Counted from the first letter of the stretch, positions 27,077 through 37,580 are shown. The stretch: 64,000 nucleotides of DNA from Rheinheimera maricola (GCF_016918075.2 NZ_JAERPS020000002.1:1-64000), one strand, 5' to 3'. Notes: generated by a model not told the origin, from the sequence alone. Translations and numbers: made by a program.

Positions 27077-28825
27077 ATGCAGCATAAAAGCTTATCCCGT
27101 AAGCTCCTCACCAAAGTATTGTCAGTTTATTTTATTCTGACTTTTGTGGTGACATTGGGCCAGATTGTTGCTGAATACTTTAATACTAAAAACCATATAA
27201 ATGGTGAACTGGAAACACTGCAACAAACTTTTTCAGGCAGCCTGACCAGAGCCATATGGGAGCTCAATACCCAACAAGCGTTAATAATCGCAGACGGATT
27301 GCTCGCTATACCGGCTATTGAAGGTATTATTGTCCGCGATGACAGCGGTGCGGTAATCACCCAGTTGGGCCGCTACATCGATATTCAGCAACGTTTCAGC
27401 ACACAACTGGTAAGAGAAGGTGTGCGCCTGACTGAACAACAATCCGGTATTTTTGGTTACACCTTCCCACTTATATTCGAGTTTTCCGGCCGGGCAACAC
27501 AGGTAGGTGATGTCACACTGTTCTCCAGCAGGGCAGTGGTTATCGATAGGATCAAGATTGGCATTTATTTCCTGGTGGGTAATGCCATGTTGAAAACGAC
27601 CTTTCTGATCCTGCTATTTTTAATGGCATTTCGTAAGCAACTTACCATCCCCCTAACAGAGCTAACGCAACAAATTGAAGATTTGGAGCTGGATCAGCTT
27701 GACGGCGCCAGAGTTGAAATACAACACGGCGACACCTCAGAACTCAGCGTAATGGCCGATGCCTTTAACCGCTTAATTGGCCGCGTGCAAGATTACAAAC
27801 ACCAGCTGGAAACAACTCAAAAGCAATTGATGCTGTCTAACGAAAAGCTTGATCAGCAAAACTTGATGCTGGAACAGGAGGTTGCACGCAAAACGTCAGG
27901 CCTGAGCCAGGCCATGATGGATTTACAACAACAGAAACAAGAGTTGGAAGTAAAACAACAAAGCCTGCGCGAAGAAATAGAACGGCGCCGCCATACTGAA
28001 GACGCCCTGCGCAGTAAGCAAACCGAACTGGAAAAAATTGTTGATGATTTAAAACAAGCGCAAGACCGCTTAGTACAATCAGAAAAAATGGCCGCATTAG
28101 GCGGGCTGGTAGCCGGCATCACGCATGAGGTAAACACACCGGTAGGGATTGGAGTTACTGCAACCAGTTTTCTGGCAGAAAAAATTAATGCCCTGGAGCT
28201 GGCTTACAACGATAAAACATTGTCGCCCAAGGTACTGGAGCATTTTATTGAGGAAGCAAAACAAGGTTCTGAGCTGCTGCAGTCTAACCTGGTTCGGGCA
28301 TCAGAACTGATTGCTAGCTTCAAACAAATAGCCGTTGACCAAACCAGCGAAGCCATTCGAACTATTAATCTGGCGGAGTATCTGCATGAAGTAATACGCT
28401 CATTGCAGCCTAACTTTAAAAAAACCAAACATCAGATTGAGGTTAATTGCCCAGACAGCATAATATTAAGTTGTCCGGCTGGCGCTATTTCACAGATTTT
28501 CACTAATTTGTTAATGAACTCTTTGATCCATGGTTTTGAAGACCTACAGGAAGGTTTAATCCGCATTACCGTGCTGGACGAAGACGAAAACGTCGATATT
28601 AAATACAGTGATAATGGTAAAGGTCTGCCACCTGAACAGTTAGAAAAGCTATTTCATCCGTTTTTTACTACCAAACGCGATCAAGGCGGCAGTGGCTTAG
28701 GTACGCATATCACCTACAATTTGGTACGACAAACACTGGGCGGCAGTATTCAGGTTAGCAGTGAGCCGGGCAATGGTCTGCATTACCATATCTGCTTTCC
28801 AAAAAATCTGAAAATCTCTGGTTGA
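27077..28825 (+). CDS. Membrane sensor histidine kinase
   Basis: Residues 13-33 and about 161-184 are membrane segments enclosing a periplasmic sensor of about 125 residues. A HAMP-like linker follows, then a long Gln/Glu-rich coiled coil (about 240-335). The phosphoacceptor is H350 in GITHEVNTPVG. The ATP-binding domain has the N box (NLLMNSLIHGF), G1 (YSDNGKGLP), F (FHPFFTTKR) and G2 (GGSGLGTHI) boxes. AAGG precedes the ATG. The divergent receiver gene is its most obvious partner, but pairing is inferred. Confidence 0.9.
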   Translation: MQHKSLSRKLLTKVLSVYFILTFVVTLGQIVAEYFNTKNHINGELETLQQTFSGSLTRAIWELNTQQALIIADGLLAIPAIEGIIVRDDSGAVITQLGRYIDIQQRFSTQLVREGVRLTEQQSGIFGYTFPLIFEFSGRATQVGDVTLFSSRAVVIDRIKIGIYFLVGNAMLKTTFLILLFLMAFRKQLTIPLTELTQQIEDLELDQLDGARVEIQHGDTSELSVMADAFNRLIGRVQDYKHQLETTQKQLMLSNEKLDQQNLMLEQEVARKTSGLSQAMMDLQQQKQELEVKQQSLREEIERRRHTEDALRSKQTELEKIVDDLKQAQDRLVQSEKMAALGGLVAGITHEVNTPVGIGVTATSFLAEKINALELAYNDKTLSPKVLEHFIEEAKQGSELLQSNLVRASELIASFKQIAVDQTSEAIRTINLAEYLHEVIRSLQPNFKKTKHQIEVNCPDSIILSCPAGAISQIFTNLLMNSLIHGFEDLQEGLIRITVLDEDENVDIKYSDNGKGLPPEQLEKLFHPFFTTKRDQGGSGLGTHITYNLVRQTLGGSIQVSSEPGNGLHYHICFPKNLKISG

Positions 28826-28869
28826 ATAACGTTATACTTCCTGCCCGGAAGATTGGTTTAGAGTGAGTT

Positions 28870-29766
28870 ATGTGGTTTAAAAATGTACGAGTTTACCGGC
28901 TGAGCGCAGCGCTAAGCCTTGATGTAGCGCATTGGGAGCAAGCGCTGGCCGAATTTAGATTTGCGCCGCTAACGGCGCATGAAGCCGTAAAAACTGGCTT
29001 TAGCTTTCCGTTACACCAAAGTATTAAGCAGTACTGTCACGCTTGTGACAATTTACTGTTTTTTGCCGTGAAGCGCCAAGAGAAGATATTGCCCGCTGCT
29101 GTAATCAATGAAGAAATGCAGCCTAAGATTGAAGCATTAGAACAAGAAAAAGGCCGACCATTAAGCCGCAAAGAAAAACAAAGCCTGAAAGAAGAATTGC
29201 AGCAAAGTTTACTACCACGTGCTTTTAGCCGCTCGTCACTAACACAAGGTTACTATGACTCTGCCAAGCAATGGCTGGTAATTAACACCAGTAGTGCTAG
29301 CAAAGCAGAAGATATATTGGCACTACTGCGTAAAGCACTGGGGTCATTGCCGGCGCTCCCCTGGCTAGATAACCATAAATTAAGTGCACAATTACAATTA
29401 TGGCTACAAAATAAAGCGTTACCAGAAGGCTTTGCTCAAGGCCACGACGCTGAATTAAAAGCCCCGGATGAAGAAGGTGCTAAGGTTAAATTCAGTAATC
29501 ACCTACTGACCACTGACGATGTACAGAGCCACTTGCAGGATAAATTGGTCACTAGCATCAGTTTGCAACAACATGAAGGGCTGGCGCTGCAGATTACCGA
29601 TGATGGTGCAGTTAAGCGGCTGAAATTTAGTGACGTGATAACCAGCCAAAATGATGAGTTGGGCTGGGACGACCTGCAAGCCAGGCTGGATGCAGATCTG
29701 CTGTTAATGACCGCATCTCTAACCTCTGCACTTAGTGCTATTGGCCAGCAACTACTCCCTGAGTAG
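28870..29766 (+). CDS. rdgC: Recombination-associated protein RdgC
   Basis: RdgC forms a DNA-encircling ring dimer that limits RecA action. The N-terminus MWFKNVRVYRL and the LPRAFSRSSLTQGYYD segment are family signatures, and the length of 298 aa is normal. It follows the histidine kinase by 44 bp in the same direction but is probably an independent core gene. It is convergent with the HDOD gene. Confidence 0.95.
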   Translation: MWFKNVRVYRLSAALSLDVAHWEQALAEFRFAPLTAHEAVKTGFSFPLHQSIKQYCHACDNLLFFAVKRQEKILPAAVINEEMQPKIEALEQEKGRPLSRKEKQSLKEELQQSLLPRAFSRSSLTQGYYDSAKQWLVINTSSASKAEDILALLRKALGSLPALPWLDNHKLSAQLQLWLQNKALPEGFAQGHDAELKAPDEEGAKVKFSNHLLTTDDVQSHLQDKLVTSISLQQHEGLALQITDDGAVKRLKFSDVITSQNDELGWDDLQARLDADLLLMTASLTSALSAIGQQLLPE

Positions 29767-29787
29767 CAACATTAACACTCACGCCCT

Positions 29788-30630
29788 TTAGCTGAAAATG
29801 GCACGAACATCCTGATATACCGCTTGGATATCAGGGTGTTGCATAAAATCTTCCTGAGGCACCAACTGCAGTGTTACATAGTGCTGCAACAGTTTTTTCT
29901 GTAACGCTTTATCGGCATAACCGTCTCTGGCAATAACCGCCAGGCGAATGAAGTCAGTATAGCCCGGCCCCGGGCGTTGCGGCTGTATCTTACGCCATGT
30001 CAATGCCGTCTGATGAAACTCTTCACCAAAACCCCAAGCTTGTAATATGCGCACACTCACATCAGCGGACAAACTTTGCGCCAAATGCTGTAAAAAACGC
30101 GGATCACCCAACAGCTCTTGCTCACGCTCTGCCTCGGCAACTATAGGCAGTGCACCAATATTATGTACCAATGCAATTAGTGTTAACACGTCTTTATTTA
30201 AACCACTACGTGCTTCGTGGCGGTTATAGTGGCTAAGGCATGCCACAGCAGTACTGGCAACTTGAATGCTATTGTGCCACAACGTGTCTAACTGCTGTTG
30301 TACCTGCTTATGTTTTGATAAGAACACCTGCTCCAATGCCATAGCAATAGCAATGTTGCGTATTTGGCTCAAGCCAATACGTGTTACGGCTTGATTTAAC
30401 GTTGATACTTTAATAGAGCGCCCCATAAAAGCGCTGTTAGAAACCTTTATCATACGCGCTGCCAAAGCCGGGTCTTGTGCAATCACATCAGCCATATCAA
30501 GCAAACTAACGTCTGAATCGCCAGAGCGCTGTCTAACTTTAAGGGCAATGTCAGGCAAAGTTGGTAGCACCAGCTTATCGTGTTGGATTTTATACTGAAG
30601 AATATCAAGCAATTGCTGTTGAGCAGACAT
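29788..30630 (-). CDS. HDOD domain signalling protein
   Basis: The 280-aa protein is almost entirely an HDOD domain, related to HD phosphohydrolases but usually without catalytic metal ligands. LPTLPDIALKVRQ opens the domain; DPALAARMIKVSNSAF and QAVTRIGLSQIRNIAIAMAL are typical. HDOD proteins act as adaptors in bacterial signalling and motility. It starts 23 bp after the hybrid kinase gene and is likely cotranscribed with it. Its specific role is unknown. Confidence 0.9.
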   Translation of the reverse strand: MSAQQQLLDILQYKIQHDKLVLPTLPDIALKVRQRSGDSDVSLLDMADVIAQDPALAARMIKVSNSAFMGRSIKVSTLNQAVTRIGLSQIRNIAIAMALEQVFLSKHKQVQQQLDTLWHNSIQVASTAVACLSHYNRHEARSGLNKDVLTLIALVHNIGALPIVAEAEREQELLGDPRFLQHLAQSLSADVSVRILQAWGFGEEFHQTALTWRKIQPQRPGPGYTDFIRLAVIARDGYADKALQKKLLQHYVTLQLVPQEDFMQHPDIQAVYQDVRAIFS

Positions 30631-30653
30631 ACAGTACCTTTTAAAATGTAAAC

Positions 30654-33308
30654 TTAACGATTGCCTTCTACCGGCTCATTTGTTGCAACAACAGGTAAAA
30701 TTAACTCTAACAGCGCGCTGCAGCGCGATTTATCATGTTTATTTGCTGCAATTTCCAGCTGTCCGGTTAATTGAGTTAATTCAGGATAGCCCATACTGCC
30801 AGCGCTGCCCTTTAAGCTGTGTGCAGCAAAGGCTAACTGTTGCCATAACTCAGCAAGAAAAAACTGCTCCAGTTCGGTATACAGTGCAGGTAACTGCTGT
30901 GCGAATAGCTTCTTTAGTGCCTGCATCTGTGGATCCTGCTCTAGTTGTTGTTCAAATGAGCTGGCAGCTGTTGCGATTTCTGCACCGTATTTAGTCAGTA
31001 GTTTTGCTAATTCGGCATGATTAACCGGCTTAGCCAGCAGCCCCTGACAACCTGAATGCTTGTAACGCTCAGAGTCTTCTGCCATCACATTCGCCGTAAC
31101 GGCAATAATCGGCGTAGTGATACCAGCATGACGAATTAACTTTGTTGCCTCTTCCCCGCCCATTAGTGGCATTTGCATATCCATAAAAATCAGATCGAAA
31201 TCTTCTGCCAGGGCACGCTCAACAGCGCTATGACCATTATCTACCAATACACAGCTGGCATTGGCTTTATCCAGCATAAGCTGCAGTAACAACTGATTAT
31301 CAGGATTATCTTCTGCTACCAGTATATGCAGCTTTTCTTGCTCTGCAATCTCAGTAACCATAGCAGGTTGTTGCAACTCTTTGTGATAAGACTCAACCAG
31401 TTCAATTTTATGTGCACTGCAATCAAATAATAATTCAAAACAACTGCCGATACCTTTTACGCTCTCTACTTGAATATCTCCCTGCATTTGCTGCATCAGC
31501 TTTTTCGAGATACACAAGCCCAAGCCGGTACCACCAAAATGCCTGGTCACGGTCGCATCAGCCTGCACAAATGGCTGAAATATGCGGCTTAATTCAGTGG
31601 CTGACATGCCAATACCGGTATCTTTAACTTTAATACTCAAACGTTTTGCAATCTGGTCATATGAAACCGTTATGACAATTTTACCTTTTTGGGTAAATTT
31701 AACCGAGTTACTGGTCAGATTTAGTAACACTTGGCGAAAACGCAGCACATCGTTATATAGTAGTAACGGCAGTGGAAACTGCCACTCTAAGTGGCAAGAT
31801 AAACCTTTGGCTTCAGCCTGGCTGCGGGTTAATTGAAATACATCGTCAATTAACGCCAGACAGTTAAAATTTTCTGGCTGTAATTCTAACTTTTCGGCTT
31901 CAATCTTAGATAAATCCAAAATATCGTTAATCAGCCCTAATAAATGATCACTGCTTTTTAATACCCGTTGTAAATAATTCTGCCGTTTTACAGCGTCAAC
32001 TTCTGTTTGGGCTTGCTCAGAAAAGCCAATAATAGCCGTTAGTGGGGTTCTGATTTCGTGACTCATATTGGCCAGAAACACACTTTTTAGCCGGTTTGCC
32101 TGCTCTGCAGTTTCGCGGGCCAGAATCAGCTCTTGGTTCGCTGCTGCTAAATCGTCATTAGCACGCGCCAAATCCTGGGTACGTCGTAATACTTTGTCTT
32201 CCAGCTGCTGTTTATAGGCACGTTCACGTTCGCGATAAACTCTAAGCTGGCGTACCATGACGTTAAATGCGGCGAACATATCGCCGAGTTCATCTTGCTT
32301 TACTACCTCTAACAGCGTTGATAGATCGCCCCGCCCTACTGCAGTTTTCGCCGCAGTAAGCTGTTTTATTGGTTCAAACACGTTACGTATTAACAACCAG
32401 TAAACCAGTAGCGGCAATATCAGACAAACCAATATTGTCATAAGCAGCAAAACAGTAGACAGCAGTCTTTGCTGACGGTACAACTCGCTTTCATCCAGCC
32501 CATACAGTAATTGAAAGGTGCCGGGTAAACTTTTACCCAGTAATAGTCGCGTTTGCCCCAACAACATTACCGGGCTAAGCTCTGTTGCATCAATACTTTG
32601 CTGTATCGACCTGAAATTTGTCGGCGCAAAAGCACTACCGATCAGTGCAGGATTATCTGAAAAAGTTACCGTAGCCGCTTTACTAATCAACAACGTAACG
32701 CTGTTTGGCGTATGGTGATAATTAACCACTTCTGCCAGTAAGTTAGGCTTAACGACCGCCACTAAATAGCCCCACATGCGACGCGACTCAGTTACAGAGC
32801 CGGCGTACAACTTATAAGCAAAAAATAACTGCAAGGAATTGGTATCGCTGTCCGGCGCTAAAAAGTAGCCGGCTTCATCAACCATGGCCTGCAATGATGA
32901 AAAATACTCATTTCGAAAGCGATTGGGGATTGAGGAAAACTCTTCTTTTATCGGTATTTGGGTTTCATAGTCGCCGTTTAACTTAACCAGCTTAAGTGCG
33001 GTAAGTTGGGCTTCACTCTGCATAAACTGGCTAAGCTGTTGCTGCAAACTACTGAGAGAATTTTCATTGGGTTGTCGAATATGCTGTTGCAACAGAGGAC
33101 TATTGGCCAGCATTTTCAATTGCGTTTGTTGCAGCTGCAGAAAGCTTGTTAGTTGAGTTTGGTGCTTATGCAGTGCCTGCTCAGCAGTAAAATAGGCCTC
33201 CTGCTGCAGGTGCTGTTTGCTGAACTGATACGCCAGATAACCAAACGCCATCACTGGCAAAACCAGCAATGGCAACATATAAGCAACTAAAGTCTCGCGT
33301 AGCCTCAT
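30654..33308 (-). CDS. Hybrid sensor kinase with receiver and Hpt domains
   Basis: The domain order is: membrane segment (about 8-29), periplasmic Cache-like sensor (30-280), membrane segment (282-306), HAMP, coiled coil, HisKA with H417 (ANMSHEIRTPL), HATPase, receiver with phosphoacceptor in LIFMDMQMP (near 715), and Hpt with the phosphorylatable His in AAHSLKGSAG (near 835). This is a complete multistep phosphorelay in one 884-aa protein, of BarA/LuxQ-like architecture. The final response regulator is not adjacent. It is followed by the HDOD gene. Confidence 0.92.
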   Translation of the reverse strand: MRLRETLVAYMLPLLVLPVMAFGYLAYQFSKQHLQQEAYFTAEQALHKHQTQLTSFLQLQQTQLKMLANSPLLQQHIRQPNENSLSSLQQQLSQFMQSEAQLTALKLVKLNGDYETQIPIKEEFSSIPNRFRNEYFSSLQAMVDEAGYFLAPDSDTNSLQLFFAYKLYAGSVTESRRMWGYLVAVVKPNLLAEVVNYHHTPNSVTLLISKAATVTFSDNPALIGSAFAPTNFRSIQQSIDATELSPVMLLGQTRLLLGKSLPGTFQLLYGLDESELYRQQRLLSTVLLLMTILVCLILPLLVYWLLIRNVFEPIKQLTAAKTAVGRGDLSTLLEVVKQDELGDMFAAFNVMVRQLRVYRERERAYKQQLEDKVLRRTQDLARANDDLAAANQELILARETAEQANRLKSVFLANMSHEIRTPLTAIIGFSEQAQTEVDAVKRQNYLQRVLKSSDHLLGLINDILDLSKIEAEKLELQPENFNCLALIDDVFQLTRSQAEAKGLSCHLEWQFPLPLLLYNDVLRFRQVLLNLTSNSVKFTQKGKIVITVSYDQIAKRLSIKVKDTGIGMSATELSRIFQPFVQADATVTRHFGGTGLGLCISKKLMQQMQGDIQVESVKGIGSCFELLFDCSAHKIELVESYHKELQQPAMVTEIAEQEKLHILVAEDNPDNQLLLQLMLDKANASCVLVDNGHSAVERALAEDFDLIFMDMQMPLMGGEEATKLIRHAGITTPIIAVTANVMAEDSERYKHSGCQGLLAKPVNHAELAKLLTKYGAEIATAASSFEQQLEQDPQMQALKKLFAQQLPALYTELEQFFLAELWQQLAFAAHSLKGSAGSMGYPELTQLTGQLEIAANKHDKSRCSALLELILPVVATNEPVEGNR

Positions 33309-33392
33309 CCTTGTCCTGTACTACGGGGGCAGGCTTAACCTGCATGTAAACGTGCGTTACAGCATACCGAGCGCAGTACAAAGCGACAAGTA

Positions 33393-34250
33393 CTAGTTTA
33401 CATCAGCCTGATATAGCGTTTTTATCCAACGCTCTTCAGTGATAAAGCTCCAATGCCAGCTCTTCCACTGCTCGCCCAGCCCCTTGTCGACTGCCTGCTG
33501 TTCGCTGAAGCCAGCTGCTTTGTAGCCCTGAACAATGGCTAATGTCGCCAGCATCATATCCAATGAGCGTTGCACACCGGCTTTATCGGTAAGTTGACCA
33601 TGACCTGGGATTACTTTCGTTTGCTCATTTAGCATGCCTATTAGTGTGCGCGTGTTGTTGATGTAGCCTTGTACTGAGCCCCCATTGTTAGTATCTATAT
33701 AGGGAAAGCGGCTTTCAAATAGTAAGTCGCCAAAATGCACCGTATTGGCCTGCTCAAACCAAACCACGACATCACCATCGGTATGGCTGGGTGGCATATA
33801 AACTAAGCGCACTGTCTGGCCATTTAGATGCAGGGTTAGCTGGTCGGTAAAAGTAGTATTAGGCAAACCACTACGTGGAAAATTACTGTCCTGCGATAAG
33901 CGACTAAGCACATTTTGATGGGCAATAATATCGATACCAGCACCAAGTGTACTGTTGCCACCAACGTGGTCGCCATGCAAGTGGGTGTTTACCAACATGG
34001 TTACACCTGCAGAGGCGCCAAGTTGCGCCAATTTGGCACTAATTTTATCGGCCAGTTCCGCAAACTGCGAATCAACCAGCAGTACCTTATCAGCGTTAAC
34101 AAGGGTGGCCATATTGCCACCGGCGCCCGACAGCATATAGAGGTTCGGGGCCAGCAGAGTTTCCTGAACTTGCACGTCCTTAAAACGGTCGGCCTGTGAC
34201 GGGGTAGCCAGCAGCAACAATGCCAGCATGATGGTTATTGTCAGTTTCAT
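33393..34250 (-). CDS. Exported metallo-beta-lactamase-fold hydrolase
   Basis: A Sec signal peptide (MKLTITIMLALLLLATPSQA) is followed by an MBL fold with the metal motif HLHGDH and later ligands in PSHTDGDVVVWF, HFGDLLF and IPGHG. The substrate is unknown; similarity is to generic periplasmic MBL hydrolases rather than to a recognised beta-lactamase. I choose the ATG at 34250, preceded by GGAG, because an earlier start would disrupt the signal peptide. It has its own space between the hybrid kinase gene and the nqr terminator. Confidence 0.85.
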   Translation of the reverse strand: MKLTITIMLALLLLATPSQADRFKDVQVQETLLAPNLYMLSGAGGNMATLVNADKVLLVDSQFAELADKISAKLAQLGASAGVTMLVNTHLHGDHVGGNSTLGAGIDIIAHQNVLSRLSQDSNFPRSGLPNTTFTDQLTLHLNGQTVRLVYMPPSHTDGDVVVWFEQANTVHFGDLLFESRFPYIDTNNGGSVQGYINNTRTLIGMLNEQTKVIPGHGQLTDKAGVQRSLDMMLATLAIVQGYKAAGFSEQQAVDKGLGEQWKSWHWSFITEERWIKTLYQADVN

Positions 34251-34350
34251 TACGTCTTTTCTCCGGATAATGTTGGCTAACATGGTCGCGTCAATTGACT
34301 AACACTTACACTAACATTACGGTTGGGGTAACGAAATAGCTCATAACATG

Positions 34351-34375
34351 AAAAAGCCGGCAACAGCCGGCTTAA
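34351..34375 (-). terminator. Terminator of the nqr operon
   Basis: AAGCCGGC (34354-34361) pairs with GCCGGCTT (34366-34373) around AACA. The A run at 34351-34355 gives a U tract on the minus strand, 27 bp after the nqrM stop. Confidence 0.82.
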
Positions 34376-34399
34376 TTGAGCACTTGATCAGTATGCGTG

Positions 34400-34612
34400 T
34401 TAAATAATTTTATTTTGCTGCCAAAATTTTTCTTTATCCAAACGCTTCTGCCTTTTTTCACAAGGCTTGTCACAATCACAGGCTTTCTCGATACCAATTT
34501 CACCCAAACCACCACAACTGCCGGCTATAGTTTTACGCTGTACCAGATAGCCAATCGCCATAGCCAGGATCACCAGCAAGAACAAACCGAAGGTAAATAA
34601 AAAAATAGTCAT
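34400..34612 (-). CDS. nqrM: Na+-NQR maturation protein NqrM
   Basis: NqrM (DUF539) is needed to mature the Na+-translocating NADH:quinone reductase, probably by delivering iron. The 70-aa protein has one N-terminal membrane helix (residues 3-23) and the four family cysteines C33 (GSCGGLG), C45, C47 and C51 (CDCDKPC). It lies 10 bp after apbE at the end of the nqr operon, its usual place. Confidence 0.94.
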   Translation of the reverse strand: MTIFLFTFGLFLLVILAMAIGYLVQRKTIAGSCGGLGEIGIEKACDCDKPCEKRQKRLDKEKFWQQNKII

Positions 34613-34622
34613 GCTTACTCCG

Positions 34623-35648
34623 CTATTCGGTTAAATAAGGTTTAAAGGCCGATGATGTTAGCTCGGTAAAACCGACATCAGTTTTTTGTACCAGCAATAC
34701 GGCTAACTGATGCTGCTCGGCAAATGCTATTGCATCGTCGGCGGCCATAACATTCAGTGCTGTTGCATAGCCATCAGCAGTCATACAGGATGGATGCAGC
34801 ACAGTAACCGACACCGTCCGATTACTAATTGGCTTGCCGCTACGCGGGTCAAGTAAATGGGAATAGCGCACACCGTCTTCTTCAAAATAATTGCGATAAT
34901 CGCCTGACGTCGCTACGCCGATATCACCCGGCACTAAAATCCGCTGGGTGGCACGCTCGGTGGTTAATGGCTTTTCAATCGCGATTTTCCAAGGCTTACC
35001 ATCGGGTTTCGCTCCCTTTAAACGCATCTCACCACCAATTTCCACCAGGTAATTAACAATGCTGTGCTGCTCAAGTATAGCGGCTACTTGATCAACACCA
35101 AATCCTTTCGCAATGGGTGATAAGTCAACTGCTAATGTCGGCTCAGCTTTGTACAAGCCTTCCGAACTGAGTTGCAGCTTGTCATAACCCACTGCCGCGC
35201 GTGTTTGCGCGATGATTGCAGGCTCTGGCGCCTGCGTTATACGGCCACGAGCGCCAAATCCCCACAGCTCAACCAGAGGCCCTACAGTAACATCCAACGC
35301 ACCTTGAGTTTGCTCTGCTATACGCAGAGCTTCAAGAACAACGGTACGGGTTTGTGTTGAAACAGGAAAAACTGTAGCCGCGCTGTGACGATTGAAACGC
35401 ATAAGCTCTGAATCAGGCCGGTAAGTCGACATTAGGTCGTTGACGAGCTCTAACTCAGTCTCAATTTTTTTTTGTAACGCGTCACTATCAACCATGTTAG
35501 CGCTATAAAATTTAACAACATAGTAAGTGCCCATGGTATTGCCATTTAACTGGTATTGTTCCGTTACCGGTTTAGCAGGGCTGCAAGAAACTAAAATGGC
35601 CAGCGTAAAAAAAGCCAGCCAATTTTTTAGCAGAGAAACGCGAAACAT
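34623..35648 (-). CDS. apbE: FAD:protein FMN transferase ApbE, lipoprotein
   Basis: It attaches FMN covalently to threonines of NqrB and NqrC. The lipobox LVSC follows a short hydrophobic signal, so it is membrane-anchored facing the periplasm. Family motifs include NGNTMGTYYVV, DLSPIAKGFGVD and the RTVSVTVLHPSCMTADGYAT region. I choose the ATG at 35648, preceded by AGGA; the earlier start adds nine unlikely residues before the signal. It lies in the nqr operon together with its two substrates. Confidence 0.94.
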   Translation of the reverse strand: MFRVSLLKNWLAFFTLAILVSCSPAKPVTEQYQLNGNTMGTYYVVKFYSANMVDSDALQKKIETELELVNDLMSTYRPDSELMRFNRHSAATVFPVSTQTRTVVLEALRIAEQTQGALDVTVGPLVELWGFGARGRITQAPEPAIIAQTRAAVGYDKLQLSSEGLYKAEPTLAVDLSPIAKGFGVDQVAAILEQHSIVNYLVEIGGEMRLKGAKPDGKPWKIAIEKPLTTERATQRILVPGDIGVATSGDYRNYFEEDGVRYSHLLDPRSGKPISNRTVSVTVLHPSCMTADGYATALNVMAADDAIAFAEQHQLAVLLVQKTDVGFTELTSSAFKPYLTE

Positions 35649-35709
35649 AAGAAATCCTGATAGCAAAAGGGGCAACCTGTTATGTTGCCCCTCCGGTTTA
35701 CTGTTTTTG

Positions 35710-36942
35710 TTAGCCGCCGAAGTCGTCTAACAAAATGTTGTCATCTTCTACGCCAAGATCTTTCAGCATATTGATGACGGCTTTGTTCATCATCGGCGGA
35801 CCGCACATGTAAAACTCACAGTCTTCCGGTGCTTTGTGGTTTTTCAGGTAGTTTTCATAAATAACGTTATGAATAAACCCGGTATAACCAGACCAGTTGT
35901 CCTCTGGCTGCGGATCAGACAGCGCTACATGCCAGGTAAAATTATCATTTTCTGCCGCAAGCATGTCGAAATCTTCTACATAGAACATTTCGCGTTTAGA
36001 GCGTGCACCATACCAAAAGGTAATTTTACGCTTCGATTTTAACCGGCGCAGTTGGTCGAAAATGTGTGAACGCATTGGCGCCATACCTGCACCACCACCG
36101 ATAAACACCATCTCAGCTTCGGTTTCCTTGGCAAAGAACTCACCAAACGGACCTGAAATTGTGACTTTATCGCCCTCTTTCAGGCTCCAGATGTACGATG
36201 ACATTTTACCGCAAGGCAATGTCAGGTTATTTGGTGGCGGCGTAGCAATACGCACGTTCAACATGATAATGCCTTCTTCTTCCGGGTAGTTCGCCATTGA
36301 GTAAGCGCGGATTGTTTCCTCGTCTACTTTCGACTCCAGGCTAAAGAACTTGAAGCGCTCCCAATCGCCACGGTATTGTTCAGGGATTTCAAATTCCTTG
36401 TATTTAACGTGGTGAGCTGGTGCTTCAATCTGAATGTAACCACCGGCGCGAAACGGCACTGACTCGCCATCAGGGATTTGCAGCTTCAGCTCTTTAATAA
36501 AGGTAGCTTTGTTATCATTTGAGATAACCGCACAATCCCACTTTTTGATGCCGAAGATTTCTTCTTCAACTTCAATGCTCATGTCGGATTTTACATTTAC
36601 CTGACAGGATAAACGACAACCTTCGCGCGCTTCACCTTTAGTAATGTGGCCAAGTTCTGTTGGCAAAATTTCACCACCGCCAGCATGCACGTGTACACGG
36701 CACTGACCACAAGAACCACCGCCGCCACAAGCTGACGACAAGAAAATACCGTTATCCGCCAGCGCACCCAATAACTTGCCACCGGCTTTAGTTTTAATGG
36801 CTTTAGCTGGATCGCCATTGATACTGATAATGATGTCACCGGCCGCAACCAACTTAGATTTAGCTACCAAAATAATGATAACCAAGGCCAGCACCACCAG
36901 GGTAAACATCGCAACGCCAAGAAATATATCTACGTTTTCCAT
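35710..36942 (-). CDS. nqrF: Na+-NQR subunit F
   Basis: NqrF is the NADH-oxidising subunit, carrying FAD and a [2Fe-2S] centre. A membrane anchor is at residues 7-27. The ferredoxin domain has the cysteine set [12 protein letters not shown] and RLSCQ, and the ferredoxin-reductase domain shows RAYSMANYP (FAD) and [14 protein letters not shown] (NAD). The length of 410 aa is normal. It is the last structural nqr gene, followed by apbE and nqrM. Confidence 0.97.
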   Translation of the reverse strand: MENVDIFLGVAMFTLVVLALVIIILVAKSKLVAAGDIIISINGDPAKAIKTKAGGKLLGALADNGIFLSSACGGGGSCGQCRVHVHAGGGEILPTELGHITKGEAREGCRLSCQVNVKSDMSIEVEEEIFGIKKWDCAVISNDNKATFIKELKLQIPDGESVPFRAGGYIQIEAPAHHVKYKEFEIPEQYRGDWERFKFFSLESKVDEETIRAYSMANYPEEEGIIMLNVRIATPPPNNLTLPCGKMSSYIWSLKEGDKVTISGPFGEFFAKETEAEMVFIGGGAGMAPMRSHIFDQLRRLKSKRKITFWYGARSKREMFYVEDFDMLAAENDNFTWHVALSDPQPEDNWSGYTGFIHNVIYENYLKNHKAPEDCEFYMCGPPMMNKAVINMLKDLGVEDDNILLDDFGG

Positions 36943-36960
36943 CTTGTGTTCCCTTACCTC

Positions 36961-37569
36961 TTACAGTGATACGCCAGAGAATGACATAAAGCCAAAGCCC
37001 ATCAAACCCACCATCAAGAAAGTAATACCCAGACCACGTAAACCGTGTGGAATGTCTGCATATTTTAACTTCTCACGAATACCCGCCAACAGCGTAATAG
37101 CTAACATCCAGCCGATACCACTACCCAGACCAAATACCACGCTCTCGCCGAAGTTGTAGTCACGCTCAACCATAAAGGCTACCGCACCAAAGATGGCACA
37201 GTTAACGGTAATCAACGGCAGGAAGATACCCAGAGCGTTATACAGCGCCGGGAAAAATTTATCTAAGGTCATTTCCAGGATTTGTACCAACGCGGCAATA
37301 ACGCCGATATAGGTTAAAAAGCCCAGAAAGCTTAAATCTGCCTCAGGAAAACCTGCCCACGCCAATGCACCCGGCGCCAGCAAATTCTGAAATACTAAAT
37401 TGTTTACTGGTACTGAAATACCCAGAACCACAACAACAGCAACACCCAAGCCAAAGGCAGTGGTAATTTTTTTCGATACGGCAATAAAGGTACACATACC
37501 GAGGAAGAAAGACAGCGCCAGGTTTTCAATAAACACCGCGCGGATAAACAAACTTATATAATGTTCCAT
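36961..37569 (-). CDS. nqrE: Na+-NQR subunit E
   Basis: This is an integral membrane subunit with about six helices, homologous to NqrD and to RnfA. The N-terminus [26 protein letters not shown] is characteristic; an intramembrane iron centre is shared with NqrD through conserved cysteines. The length is 202 aa, with 11 bp to nqrD upstream and 18 bp to nqrF downstream. Confidence 0.97.
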   Translation of the reverse strand: MEHYISLFIRAVFIENLALSFFLGMCTFIAVSKKITTAFGLGVAVVVVLGISVPVNNLVFQNLLAPGALAWAGFPEADLSFLGFLTYIGVIAALVQILEMTLDKFFPALYNALGIFLPLITVNCAIFGAVAFMVERDYNFGESVVFGLGSGIGWMLAITLLAGIREKLKYADIPHGLRGLGITFLMVGLMGFGFMSFSGVSL

Positions 37570-37580
37570 CTATTAGTTCC

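Noticed and set aside
33310-33390. Nested short inverted repeats (CTTGTC/GACAAG and GTACT/AGTAC) between the hybrid kinase and MBL genes
   Set aside because: The arms are 5-6 bp with a large, unpaired interior; this is near what chance allows.
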